Assembly: GCA_015227615.1 (NCBI GenBank) | Contig: JAALGZ010000004.1 | Location: 2,046,001-2,110,000 of the forward strand | DNA length: 64,000 bases | From: Labyrinthula sp. Ha | Lineage: Eukaryota; Sar; Bigyra; Labyrinthulida; Labyrinthulaceae | Direction: 5' to 3' | In this document: positions 48,150 through 58,837 of the stretch, in pieces | Layout of the letters: the number at the start of each line of letters is the position of its first letter | Numbering within the stretch: position 1 is the first letter of the stretch | Made by a program: the position numbers and the translations under genes | The notes under the pieces: model-generated | The model's database searches: none | Told to the model about the DNA's origin: nothing | What the model saw: the letters and a program-made list of their open reading frames with translations, nothing else

Positions 48150-51120
48150 AAAAGAAACACTGAACAGAAAAATTGAATGAAAAATATAACACGTTTGTAC
48201 CTAGGTCCTTGACTGCGGGTTTTCGTAAGTAAGTTGTTTACCATGTTCTCATCCAACTCTTCTTGAAGACCTAAAAATAAGATGGGATATCGCCTCCAAG
48301 GTACACAAGAGAAACAACATTGGTCATCAGTCACAAGAAGTGAAAATATTCTCCCAACCTATGAATGCATCAGGATAAATATTAAAACCACTAGAATATA
48401 TGGAGTTACTCAGGAAAAAGGGGTAACACATCAAGGTGAGAAAGAGATAAAAGGAATTGCGGAGAAATTTCCAGAAGCTCGAAACATCCTGGAACCAGTT
48501 GCAACCATCGCCGAAATGATATAAGCCAAAAAAATTAATGGACAAGATACATATATACAATAAAAAGTCAATTCACCGCCAATCAATGTTTTTCCAGAGC
48601 TCCAGAGAGTACCTTAAAATTAATAAACCAAAACCAGAAGAAGAATTTAAATATGCGAATTAATGTGACAGCTGCAATAGATTACAACAACCAGATCAAA
48701 ACATGTGCAAAAACAATTCAGTAATATTATTCAAAATGGAATAGAAACATGAGCGCACCAACTCACTAAAAGGCTATATCAAAGAACAAAAATTACGGTT
48801 TGATGCAGACCAATAGGACTGGCAACAGAGTAATTACCCACGGTAGAAAGAAAATACTAACAGAATACATAAAACAATAACGAAAAAAACAAGAATAAAA
48901 GTCTGTATTGCTGAAGAAGCCATGGGACATTGCGACATACCAATATTTATATTCGGTGTTACCGAATGCTGTTCGAGAGAATCGCCAACTGAAGATGAGT
49001 TCTAAGTACTATCAAAATGCTAAGGAAAAACAAGCCATTCGGGTTTGTTCTGATCAAGGATGAAATTTTAAAAACGCCTCAAGTTTCACAGAAACCAGTA
49101 ATAAGAGTAATTCAATATGTCTTAAGAGAAGAATTCTCTTATTTCAAATCCCTAAAAATTTACACAGAGGAAAAATAATACCCATCTACAAGGATAAATA
49201 AACCAAGAACAAAGTTTAATCACGCCAGGCAATAAAAATTTTACATTACACGTTTAAATTGCTCATGAAGATGATTAAAGAAATGCAGAGGCAAATTGAT
49301 GATAAACTCCCTGACTACCAGTAAGGTTTTGGAGAAATAACAAGAGTCGTTCAAAAGATATTAAACCTTAAGGGGATAGAAATAAATTTCTGAAAATGAA
49401 TATATATCTAAAGTTCTTGTTGATTAATTTCTGCAGAGTATTCAATCAATAGGCAGCTCTTTTTTCAAATTTTCACTAGTAAGTTACTGCATTCCTAGAA
49501 AGGTAATAATAATATATTATTATTACTCTACTCAAAAGTAGCGGAGATTAAAATGAACAAAACATTGGATCTAAAATGTGGTATTATACAGGGTGGTTTA
49601 CTCTTGCCAGTACTGTTTATACTTTACCTAAGTTCAATCTTCAAAAAAATAGTTAATCTGTGTATAGAAGGAACTAAGTTCAATAAAGGAACCTTTTGAG
49701 TATCTAAAGTTCGCAGAGAACCTTGTAATACTATTTCAGAACGTTGAAGCAATCAAAAAAATTATCTCCGAAGTTCAAAAAAAGGAGAAACTTACAAACC
49801 TAAAAATAAACATAGAAAATACTAAAATATCACTAACAGACCAAGGTTACAATCTTCTTGATAACATTTCAGACTCAGAGATAAGTAGATTTCTCGCAGA
49901 ATTTTATTGCGCGGAGTGTTATAGATAATTTGGTGCAGAGGTGTCGTACAAGGCCCACAAAAGTTTTCATTTGTGTGACGGAACTAAAAACCGTAGCAGA
50001 AAAAAAATTCTGGTCTTACCCCCATTCAATAATGAAGATAATTAAAAAATTTCAATCTATGGCTGCTCCCATATAAGTAAATGTCGAGAAAGTTTAATCT
50101 GAAACACAATTCAACTAACTGGGAGCTTTAATGGCCCATTAAGGCATCAGTACACAAGCCATAATGAATATGTTGAAAACTTAATTCGATCACTTCAAGA
50201 AACAAAGAAAGCTATAATCCTCTTCGAAATCATCTATAAGGACAAGTTCTAGCCTTAATATAGAATTATTGCTCGTTCCAACACTTTAAAACACGAGACA
50301 TTTCCCTTACCATAGCGACAGATTGAAAACATGTGCACAGTTCCTGAGGAAACCTAAGAGGCATTTCTACAACTTCAAATATCACAAATTCAAATTAAAC
50401 AACAAGAATATTAACGTTTTAGAATATTGAAAGATAGAGAACATAAATATCGTGGAATTAACAATGATGTAGCGAATGTCCGGCTGTGTGAGCTCAGAAA
50501 GTATATGCACTCCAACCGAACACCTCCTAGGGAAGATTGAAGAATAACATATATGGATGCTCTTAGCAAGATAAGCAGTCTGTTAGCTGATTCAAATACC
50601 GAACCACAACAATTTACAGAAGATACATCATCACAGCAAGAAGAAGTAACCCGTTTGCCAACTCCCCTGGCCCCGCAACAGACCAGGGATTCTACCTAGA
50701 AATTGGACTATGCAAGTTAGTACAACAAGAATGACGCCAGAAGCTATGACAAACAATTGAACTTGCAAGATACCCCTCTATTAGCTTTTAACAACTGAAA
50801 TATATTAACCTCAACAAAATACTGAACCAAAACGAGACTAGAACTTCCTAGCAAGAAAGGGACCGGAAACGGAAGTACAAGAAAACACCAATACGCAACT
50901 GCCAGATCGATATACAGGACACAGGTCGGAGAAAAAAATGCACAGCATATACAGCGAACACGTAAAGAAGCTAAAATTTCATCCAAGCCTCCAGGCAAGA
51001 GCAACGAGAATGATGAAATTCTAAACAAGAATCGAAAGAATCTCGTGAGATTTATGCAACCCATATATAATACATCCATCCCTTCTTCTCCCAACCTTTA
51101 TGATAAATAGAAATTTATTG
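48150..51120 (+). mobile_element. Degenerate non-LTR (LINE-like) retrotransposon relic
   Basis: Fragments in several frames follow the order of a non-LTR reverse transcriptase. KLLMKMIKEMQRQIDDKLPDYQ at about 49257-49323 is followed by a GF (about 49327), like the conserved L...DENLP..QAGFR block. CGIIQGGLLLPVLFILYL at about 49578-49631 corresponds to the G-x-x-QGS-x-LSP-x-LF motif. KFAENLVILFQNVEAI then KINIENTKI (about 49707-49825) corresponds to the YADD box and the GL-x-IN-x-x-KT motif, with the catalytic DD lost. Stops and frameshifts separate them, so it is dead. A 49-codon frame at 50553-50699 and coding-like text to about 51.1 kb probably belong to it. Ends are not defined. The region 48282-48524 might be endonuclease-derived, weakly. 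Confidence 0.6.
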
Positions 51121-54100
51121 ATCTGAAAAACCCCCGTGCATTCCACTTGTATTAAGCAAACAAGGATATGTAATAAGTATATCACATAACAACTATTCAG
51201 TGCATGAAATAACGACTTGGAAATGCTATAATGTTACCAATAATCAGCTTGGGTCACTAATTGCGGTTCTTGGTCTTCTGGAGCTTTAAAGCTCGATGCC
51301 AGCTGAATGATTGTTTCATTGCTTCACAAGGTTATTTTTTTGCTTTGTTTTTGTTATCCCAAAACAAATATTGGAGCAATAAGAAACCATGCTGTATGGA
51401 GTTTGACTGTTGCAGAGAACTGATTCTCTGTACAAACCTCGTAGTAGGGTGGCATCATAACATACATCTCTTATACATAGTTAACTAATGGCAGGTTAGC
51501 CAATTGTGTTACAAGTTAAGCCTGATGTACCAGATAAATTCTTAGTTAAAATCAACAGTTTAAGCTAGAGTATTTGCAGAGAGGTTGTAAATGAGTTCAA
51601 AAATGTAAGTCTTAATTTATACACGGAAAATAAAACCTAACATCGTATTTCATTTTTCCGAAGATGTTGATCACGGCGTTTCTTCCAAGAACTGTAAAAA
51701 AGAAGATGTTTACGAGTAGTACAAAGGGGAAGGGTATCGTCCAGTATGGATTCAAATTTATTCTAGAATACAAAAATGCGAGGGGAAAATGTGGTTAAAT
51801 ATATCTGTTCTTAAATTTCAATCGTAAATACAAAATTTGAAGAACATAGTTATGTTAATAACCAACATAAATTGAGTTATTTTTCAAGAAACATACAAGC
51901 ATTTTTTGAAATTCTTTTCTGCTTTCTTATGGAGAAAAATAACTGCAAAATATCACTAAATCTTTGTATCAGCGCCAATTTATTTTAGAGTCTACTGAAA
52001 TAACGAACATAAGGGCTATAGCTAATAATTTATAAACTACAGAGCTTTGACTTTCCCCCTTATCAAATATAAGAAGCTTTAAAATATAATTATATTATCA
52101 TAACCGAGTTTATTTTATTTACTTTTCCAACAATTTGAAGACTTCAAATACGTAACCGTGTATAGTTCTGGTTTCATACATTACGACATTTTACTCCTGT
52201 ATCCAAGATAAAATAACACATGGTAGAGAATGCTCTTGTGGAGTTTTACTCAAGGTCTGCAAAACTTTGTATTCAAAAGAATTGCCAGTACAAATTTGGA
52301 AATATCTTAACAAATACTTATGGAACTTATGTTTGCCTGAATATTAGATCTGTTTCCGGGCTTTATACAATATAACAATTTCAAAACTATACATAGACTT
52401 ATACAAAATAAAGTTTTATTCCAGTGCAAACTTGAGTGGTGATATTGCCTTTTCCCAATTCTTCTTCTACAAAGCTTCAGTCCCCCAAGTATCAAGCAAT
52501 AGGAATAATTCCTATTGTACAGACCTGAAACAAATTTTGAAAGAGGAACAGACAGGAACAAGGTTTTCAAAGTTTGATTTTAGGGCCACCCTAAAACTAT
52601 TGCAACAGTATGAGAAGCTTGCATATATATAAAACCATAGTTACGACACCACAAGAACATATATAATTATGCCTTGTTGGGACACGATTCGTAATTATTG
52701 GAGTAGCAAGAGTTGTTTAATCTCTTTCTCTATCAATGATACTACTATTTCCTAGAGAAGATGGGGTGCATAATGTCTCGTGTGTCTCTACTTTCGCTAC
52801 GCTTTACTGGTCAATGATTCTCAAGCTTGTATTATGCTACACATAACACTGAGACATTTTCTGTATTTTTCATCTCTTTGATCTCAATAAACTACTTTGT
52901 AAGACTCTGATTGATTTCTCCAGGTTTTCAGCTATGTAACTCTAGATTATACGGAGCGCTTCTTGGGACCATGCTAATCGCTATAGGATAAATTTCTAAA
53001 TTAAGAAAAACATGCCTTTAGATTCACCATGTATCTCTTAATAGTGTCTCTGAAGCTTCAATACTTTGCATTTTGGAGCATTTTTCGAGGTTTCAAATGC
53101 ATTTTTACATAAATACTTATATAGAGTTTAGTTTCATTTGTTAGCATTGTTGTTTCTTCATGAATGTGGATGTGTCTCTTCTAGTATTTCGCACATGAAT
53201 ATCCTTTAAATAGTTCAGTTTAAATCTGGCTATGTAACTTCAATTATATTTTTTATGGGTTTTCCCTTGTGGAAGTATTGAAAATAAAAAATATCTGTAG
53301 CTTGCCATCATATAAAATGAGCCTTACCTCCGAAAAATATCTTGAAGTTTAAAAGTGCTATTTCACTTGTCCAAATAGCGGGGTACTTGTTCAGTATATA
53401 CGATCTTCTCAATAGATAGCCGTGTAGCTACAAATCTTGATTATTTTTCTTATTTACAATGGAAATATGGCGGCATGGTACTAAGAACAACAATTATGTG
53501 GCCTAGTAACTACAATTTCCAGTTTTCAGAATCTGCTATAACTTTTTTCATTTATTGTCTTGGTTATCTTTAGCACCATACATTCGATTGTATTTGTTAA
53601 TTAGGTTTGTCTATGTAGCTGTTTACCGTAGCATTGCGACTGATTTTTGTTCTAAGAACGTTGTTGAAAATCAATGGATTGTTTTGTTTCGAGCATGGGC
53701 ACTAATAGATATCAATTTGAAGATTCCTTACCTCCAAGCAAGGGAGTCTGTAAGAGTTTAAGATATCTTTTTTTCCTGGTTATGACGAGACATGTCAAAG
53801 CTTTGAATATTTTGGATTTCCTTCTGCTATAATCAGTTCTGGTCTACAAACATAGAATTTATTATATATGAGCGAGTTGTTTACTATTTAGTTCGAAGGA
53901 TTTCTTAGTAACTCTCGGAGAAGAGTTTATCTGTCAGTAGAAAGAAAGTAAATAGCTTTACTTCTAATATTAGTTGAATGCCTACCTAGGGTTTATGAGA
54001 AGAAAAGATAAAGGAGATACCAACCGATAAGGAACAAGGAAGAAACGCTTTGCTACACGTCAGTATTAAGGAAGAAACCCTTTGTCTCACTTCTTCAGTG

Positions 54101-54866
54101 CAAATGGAATATTACATCATTATGGGGCAGGGTCCTACCAAGAACAGCCAATTTTTGGACAGAAATTTAGAATACGAAAAGTTTATAGATGGCGACCAAT
54201 CGTAAATAATTGACAATATTTACCACAACTTAAGGCGAAGAAATTCATATAGTGTGATAAACATTACAGATGGTAAGCTGATTGGCTTAGCAGAAAGGTG
54301 TCTGCGTGAGGCTAACAAGAAAATGGCTTAAATTTAGAAGTTTCTTATATATTGACTTTTGATTGTATTAAATCAGATAAAAATGTTGTAGTAGATTCTG
54401 GCATTTCCTGAATATTGAGTCTTTCATATTTAACGAAGAACTGCTCTACTACCTTCTGCACAAGACCCCACATAGCGGAGATCAAATCCAACAATAATCT
54501 GTTATACTTTTCACGACAGATACGCAATTAGAAAAAGGGTTTAGAGCATGAAGCACTTAAATAGTTTTCTTCAGAAGTTTCCTTCTTTTGTTCAAATTTT
54601 TCAAGTTCAGACAGCCTTCTGTAACACGGAAACATGTACTGAGCGTTAGTTAGTTGGAAAAAGCATATTATTTATAAACATAAGCAATATATTAAACTTT
54701 GGTTTTATTAAACTGTATGAGTACCAATAGCTCAACAGAGTCTAAAGCTGGTTTACAAGAATGGTTAATTCATTTCTATTTCAGATTCTACCGGGAAAAA
54801 TTATGAGGCCATATGGCCATTGTATAAAACTCAATAGGGCTTTTCCCTGATAGAGTAAGCAAACAA
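51121..54866. other. Intergenic region upstream of CMC2
   Basis: AT-rich sequence without a gene I can support. The palindrome GGCCATATGGCC occurs at 54807-54818, 48 nt upstream of the CMC2 start codon. This same 12-mer lies in the inverted repeat of element A. Confidence 0.4.
54807..54818. other. GGCCATATGGCC palindrome in the CMC2 upstream region
   Basis: A perfect 12-bp palindrome, identical to 3268-3279 in element A and similar to 4559-4570 and 29851-29862 in elements A and B. It may be a transposon footprint or a protein-binding site close to the promoter. Confidence 0.35.
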
Positions 54867-55061
54867 ATGCATCCACTTCTTGATAGACCACATCCAGATT
54901 GCCAAGAAGTAATAAAAAGCCTTCAAGCCTGTCATAGAAACCATGCAGTTGCTAAATTTTTTGGAAAATGCAATGATGCAAAAGGAGCTTTGGACATTTG
55001 TCTAAGAGCTGAGAAAGAGAAACGTCGAAAAGAGAACCCAAAGTTTGGAAAACAAATATAA
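54867..55061 (+). CDS. CMC2: COX assembly mitochondrial protein 2 homologue (twin CX9C)
   Basis: A 64-residue protein with the twin CX9C signature: C-QEVIKSLQA-C (about 13-23) and C-NDAKGALDI-C (about 36-46). The start MHPLLDRPHPDCQEVI and the central FFGKCND match the Cmc2 family, which uses MHP at the N-terminus and KFFGxCND in the middle. Cmc2 is imported into the mitochondrial intermembrane space by the Mia40 route and helps assemble cytochrome c oxidase. Its presence implies an aerobic mitochondrion. Length is close to the family's. It is convergent with the magnesium transporter, with just 1 nt between the two stop codons. Confidence 0.9.
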   Translation: MHPLLDRPHPDCQEVIKSLQACHRNHAVAKFFGKCNDAKGALDICLRAEKEKRRKENPKFGKQI

Positions 55062-55062
55062 C

Positions 55063-56404
55063 CTATCCATTAATAAGCCAACCTTTGTATTTCATATAAC
55101 TGAAAGTTGCCCATATGATTAAAAAACTTGAAATCAAAACTGTTGAGGCTACCTTCCACATTCCATACTTCCATCCATCAGCTCCGCTGTCAAGGTTCAT
55201 CCCTAGCAGCCCAGCAACAAGTGCACCACATCCAGTGACACTTGTAACAGTGCTAACCATAAGATCAACCCGTAGTAAATGATTTCTCGCAGTATCAAGC
55301 CTTAGCATCAATAAACTCATAGCACTCTCTATCTCCTCCCCCAGAAGAACGGCTTGGTTGTAACTCCCATCTACGGCTTGAACATAATTCTCTATAAGTA
55401 GCTCTATTTCTTCATGATCACCTTCCCAATTTTCCTCTTCTGGATCAGCATATACTAAAGGACTTGCACAGACCTTGGATAGATTCATCAAAGCCATGTC
55501 TCTGTCATTTTCCAGCAACTCACTGAACGCATGTTGAACACCTCTAATCCGAGAAACCAGTCTTGAATGCTCTCCTTTTACTAAGCTTTTACCAACATGA
55601 AAAAAATACCTTGGCGCAATCGTTCCAAAGAAAAGGTTTTGGAAGAATATAGCTTTTTCAGAGTTTGTTTTATTTCAGGTTGCAGCTTTTGAAGTTCTGC
55701 ATCCAAGATTTGAACCACAGTTATAAATATAGCTTCCATTGCACGGAAGTTGAAAGTATCTACACCTTGTCTCTCATCCGGAGGTTTCTGTCTTAATCTA
55801 TCCATCAAAGGACCAAGAATAGAATCAGCACCTTGAGGTACAAGTACAAAGCATTTGTCATTCAAGACTAAACTCTTAATAGGTGGAAGGTTAACAAGAA
55901 CAGCAAACTTTCGCACAACAATTTCTACACTTTCAGAGAAGAGAGACAAAAGATACCAGGATCATGTGAGTTAGAAAAAGAGGAGTCCAAAAGTCGTATG
56001 TCTCTGGCTTTAAGAGTACCATTCAACGCTTCTGAAGCGGTAAGTTCTGGAATGCTTGGTATTCCTTTTCTAGCTTCTTTTAGAATATCGTCACGTCGTA
56101 GCTCTCGAAACATATGTCCTCCATCTTCGTTGAACTGGAGAATCAGCAGTGTATTCTGCCTCTTAATCAAATTTTCCTTTATCGCGGTAAAACTTCTCTT
56201 CTTTCGAATAGGAACTGACGAAGGTCTTGGGGGATGTTTGTGTTTCTGGTCTCTATACTTATTTCTGTAGCTACTTGTTGAATTTCCATTCTCTTCACTC
56301 AATAAGCGACCGACGGGTGAAGCGTGATGGTAATGATTACGCGGATCATCTGTTGCACTGGATTCTACGCTTGAACTGGAGGAGAGAATTGGGTCAACAC
56401 TCAT
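55063..56404 (-). CDS. CorA/MRS2-family magnesium transporter (three exons)
   Basis: Three frames join across two inferred micro-introns (55925-55956 and 55581-55609) into a 426-residue protein. After a disordered Ser/Arg-rich N-terminus (1 to about 80) come the MRS2 features: LKARDIRLLDSSFSNS (about 132-147), KFAVLVNLPPIKSLVLND, an alpha-helical arm containing FNFRAMEAIF and KTFSLERLRQ, the LLENDRDMALMNL block (LLDDDxDMxxLYLT in the family), and the pore signature GMN (GLLGMNLDS) between two C-terminal transmembrane helices. Known members move Mg2+ across the plasma, vacuolar or inner mitochondrial membrane. The N-terminus does not look like a clear mitochondrial presequence, so location is open. 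The coding total is divisible by three only with both introns removed. Two other acceptors for intron 2, 6 and 9 nt further on, also keep the frame. Confidence 0.88.
55581..55609 (-). other. Inferred 29-nt intron 2 of the CorA/MRS2 gene
   Basis: It starts GTATTTTTTT and ends GCTTAG on the minus strand. The terminal TAG is again the stop of the upstream frame. Removal joins LERLRQ to VKGEHSRLVSRI. Acceptors at 55575 (35 nt) or 55572 (38 nt) would also restore frame. The 38-nt version fits the family spacing slightly better. Confidence 0.65.
55925..55956 (-). other. Inferred 32-nt intron 1 of the CorA/MRS2 gene
   Basis: On the minus strand it starts GTATCTTTTG, is pyrimidine-rich in the middle and ends GTGTAG. 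The final TAG is the stop codon of the upstream frame, so retention ends translation. Removal joins SFSNSHDP to EIVVRKFAVLVNL in register with the family. Confidence 0.75.
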
Positions 56405-56752
56405 TTGCTCATTTGTTGTTTGCCTTTATTTAAATATTTTGGGCGATTCAACTCTCCTTATTCGTTTGACTTCACACGAACAAAACGAGTAATCAAACGA
56501 AAAAAGAAAATGTACTGTGCAAATATACGAGAAGAGTTTGATAAGATATCAATAAGTTTATACATTATGCTATAACATTTAAGTTTTTTCCTTAGCTTCT
56601 TTGAAAAACGTTTAGATACTCTATCATTAGGAAGCCTTAAGTTGCACCAAGCCTGCAAATCAGTTGGCAAGAAACTTTACGCGCTTCTTGTTTAAGATAC
56701 AAAACTTTATATAGAGAGATCAGGATGAACTTTCGGAGTTAGATGGGTTGAG
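56405..56752. other. Intergenic region between CorA/MRS2 and the D-box gene
   Basis: 348 nt between two minus-strand genes. It holds the 3' end of the D-box gene and the promoter of the transporter. No other feature seen. Confidence 0.5.
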
Positions 56753-57637
56753 CTAGGCGCTCAAAAGAAAACAGCTTGATACTATATCAAGATCAATTTC
56801 CTCCAACTTAACTTCCTCCTGTAAACCGTGAACAGCCATCAAAAATAGATTCTTAAAATCATCATTAGGATCCGAACTGTATCCAAATAAATACTTTAAA
56901 TCAGGATATATTTCTTCATCAACTTGATTTCTAGTTGAACACGTTTCTATTGGATCATTCATGCTCTTAATCTGTTCCAACATTTTTTCTTTAAAGTCAG
57001 CATATTCATTTTCTCCAGAAAAAGAATTATTCACTGGATCTATACATGTTTCTGCACACTCGTCTTTATCAAGTTCGGTTTCAGATAGATCAAAATCAAA
57101 GTCAGGTTCATCAGACATGGTACAAGATAAGTCAACTTTGTCTGAGGGTAGTATAGAACTTGCTAAATATTGGCCAGCTTTGTCATTAAAATTTCTCATA
57201 CTATCGCTTCCAAATAGGTAGTCAATGTTTGCAGCAGTTTCTGTTGCTCTAGCTCGGTTCTCTTCCAGAGTGTTGCAGCTGTCGATCTGGTCATCAGTTA
57301 GTTTTACACTAGTTAAGCCCTTGTGTCTTGCCTTTCCACTGAGAGGAGAGTCTTGAAAAAAAGTAAGTTTTTTCTTACAAGTATTAAGGTTGCATCTATT
57401 TTCACAAAGATCGGGTTTCTCAAGATTCAGCTGCTGGTTGATTTCAAAAAGCTTTCGTGCAGTGGCATGACTTTTTTTTTGAGAGATAGGTTTCGAAACA
57501 GAAAATGGTTCTTTAAATCTATCTTTTTGCTTGGTATTTGTTAAGTTCCCCAAAGCTGCTCGTCTTCTTCTCGTCCTAGATTTTGATGCTAGTCCTGGAG
57601 TTTCAAAGCGATCGTTTCGTCCTCTAAATAGGTCCAT
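56753..57637 (-). CDS. Acidic D-box protein of unknown family, securin-like in layout
   Basis: A 294-residue protein with no recognised fold. The basic N-terminus carries RAALGNLTN (residues 26-34), which fits the cyclin-type destruction box RxxLxxxxN (compare the cyclin B form RTALGDIGN), preceded by RFETPGLASKSRTRRRR. The middle is polar and disordered with several cysteines. The C-terminal half is strongly acidic (PDFDFDLSETELDKDE). A YLFG motif occurs twice (140-143 and 239-242), each about in front of acidic or Ser-rich sequence. Basic D-box head plus acidic tail is the layout of securins, which are too diverged to call by sequence. Another APC/C substrate, such as a mitotic regulator, is equally possible. 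The ATG at 57637 is the first in frame and no intron is needed. Confidence 0.6.
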   Translation of the reverse strand: MDLFRGRNDRFETPGLASKSRTRRRRAALGNLTNTKQKDRFKEPFSVSKPISQKKSHATARKLFEINQQLNLEKPDLCENRCNLNTCKKKLTFFQDSPLSGKARHKGLTSVKLTDDQIDSCNTLEENRARATETAANIDYLFGSDSMRNFNDKAGQYLASSILPSDKVDLSCTMSDEPDFDFDLSETELDKDECAETCIDPVNNSFSGENEYADFKEKMLEQIKSMNDPIETCSTRNQVDEEIYPDLKYLFGYSSDPNDDFKNLFLMAVHGLQEEVKLEEIDLDIVSSCFLLSA

Positions 57638-57981
57638 CGCAACTGAACATGGTAATGCAATATGCAGGTATTTCTAGAAATTACAGTCTGCAAAATATGA
57701 CCATACGTAAAAGTGACTCTTGAAACCAGAAAACTCTTGTACATAGAGAAGAGCTCAATAATTTTTAATTTTGAACTTTCTTGTTTTGGAAGTAAATAGT
57801 GTGTTATATATTTGTTATAAGTTTGAGATTAGTTCTAGGCGCTAGGAGATTTAACAAGTCAGGCAAAGTTATAAGTTTATATCTCTGACACAGTGTTTAC
57901 ACACTTTTATGATACAACCTAAAGACCGAAGAAGCAAAAAGAGAAAGAAGAATAAATAAAATTTACTGCTAGCCCGATACA
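57638..57981. other. Upstream region of the D-box gene
   Basis: Roughly 340 nt between the D-box gene and the left end of the MULE relic. It contains the promoter. Nothing else recognised. Confidence 0.4.
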
Positions 57982-58382
57982 GTGCGAATAATATTTTTTG
58001 ACTCCGGAGTCAGATACTCCAAATTTACATTGGCCGAATTTTCAATTGCCCAATTTTTTTTTCAAAAAAAACAAACCAACAAAATCAAGATAAAAAATAT
58101 GAAATCACGAGATCTTCATAGTAAAAGACATCAAAGAACAAGGTTAAGGCCAAGAAAAGAGGATATTTTTAAAGATGGAACAAGATTGAAAAAGAAAAAA
58201 CAAAATTTTGGAAAAAATAATCAATAATTTACAAAAAATGAAGAAAAGCTTACAAAAGATATATACATTTAAGAAAACGGAATGCAGGAAGTGAGGTAGT
58301 AAGGGATAAAGGTATATTCTTTTGTTAATACATAGGTGCTCAGAGGGGGAACAATTATTTTAATACCAGCAAATAATCAGGG

Positions 58383-58790
58383 ATCAAGATTTCATATTTA
58401 AAAACAAAATTTTCAAGACTTTATATTCAAAAGGAAAATGTTCAAGATGTTATATTTAAAAGAAAAAGGCTTCAAGATTTTATATTTAAAGCAAAAAAGG
58501 TTCAGGATTTCATATTTGAAAAGAAAAATGTTCAAGATGTTATATTTGAAAAGAAAAAGGAGTAAGGATTTTATATTAAAAAAAAGCTTCAAGGATTTAT
58601 ATTTCAAAGAAAAAAGGTTCAAGAATTTTTATATTTTAAAGAAAACATCTCCAGGATTTCATATTTCAAAGAAAAGGATCATGGCTTTTGTATTTAAAAA
58701 GAAAAAGGTCCAAGAATTTTATATTTCAGAAAAAAAGGGAGGGGGTTTGGGTTCAAGAATTTATGTCCAAGATTTATGTTCAAGAAAAGT
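58383..58790. repeat. Minisatellite inside the MULE relic
   Basis: About a dozen diverged copies of a 28-36 bp unit: TTCAAGATTTTATATTT followed by an AAAGAAAAAGG-type purine run. The 122-codon frame read through it (Lys/Phe/Tyr repeats) is an artefact of the repeat rather than a gene. Confidence 0.9.
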
Positions 58791-58837
58791 AAAGTGTGCA
58801 AGGTAAAAGATTTATGTAGAAGAACAGATCACTTTTC

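Noticed and set aside
50744-51094. A 116-codon minus-strand hydrophobic frame
   Set aside because: The opposite strand reads as Gln/Thr/Arg-rich coding-like text that fits the retroelement relic, so this frame is probably its antisense shadow.
58438-58806. A 122-codon Lys/Phe/Tyr-rich open frame
   Set aside because: It simply translates the minisatellite inside the MULE relic. The protein repeat mirrors the DNA repeat and no family resembles it.
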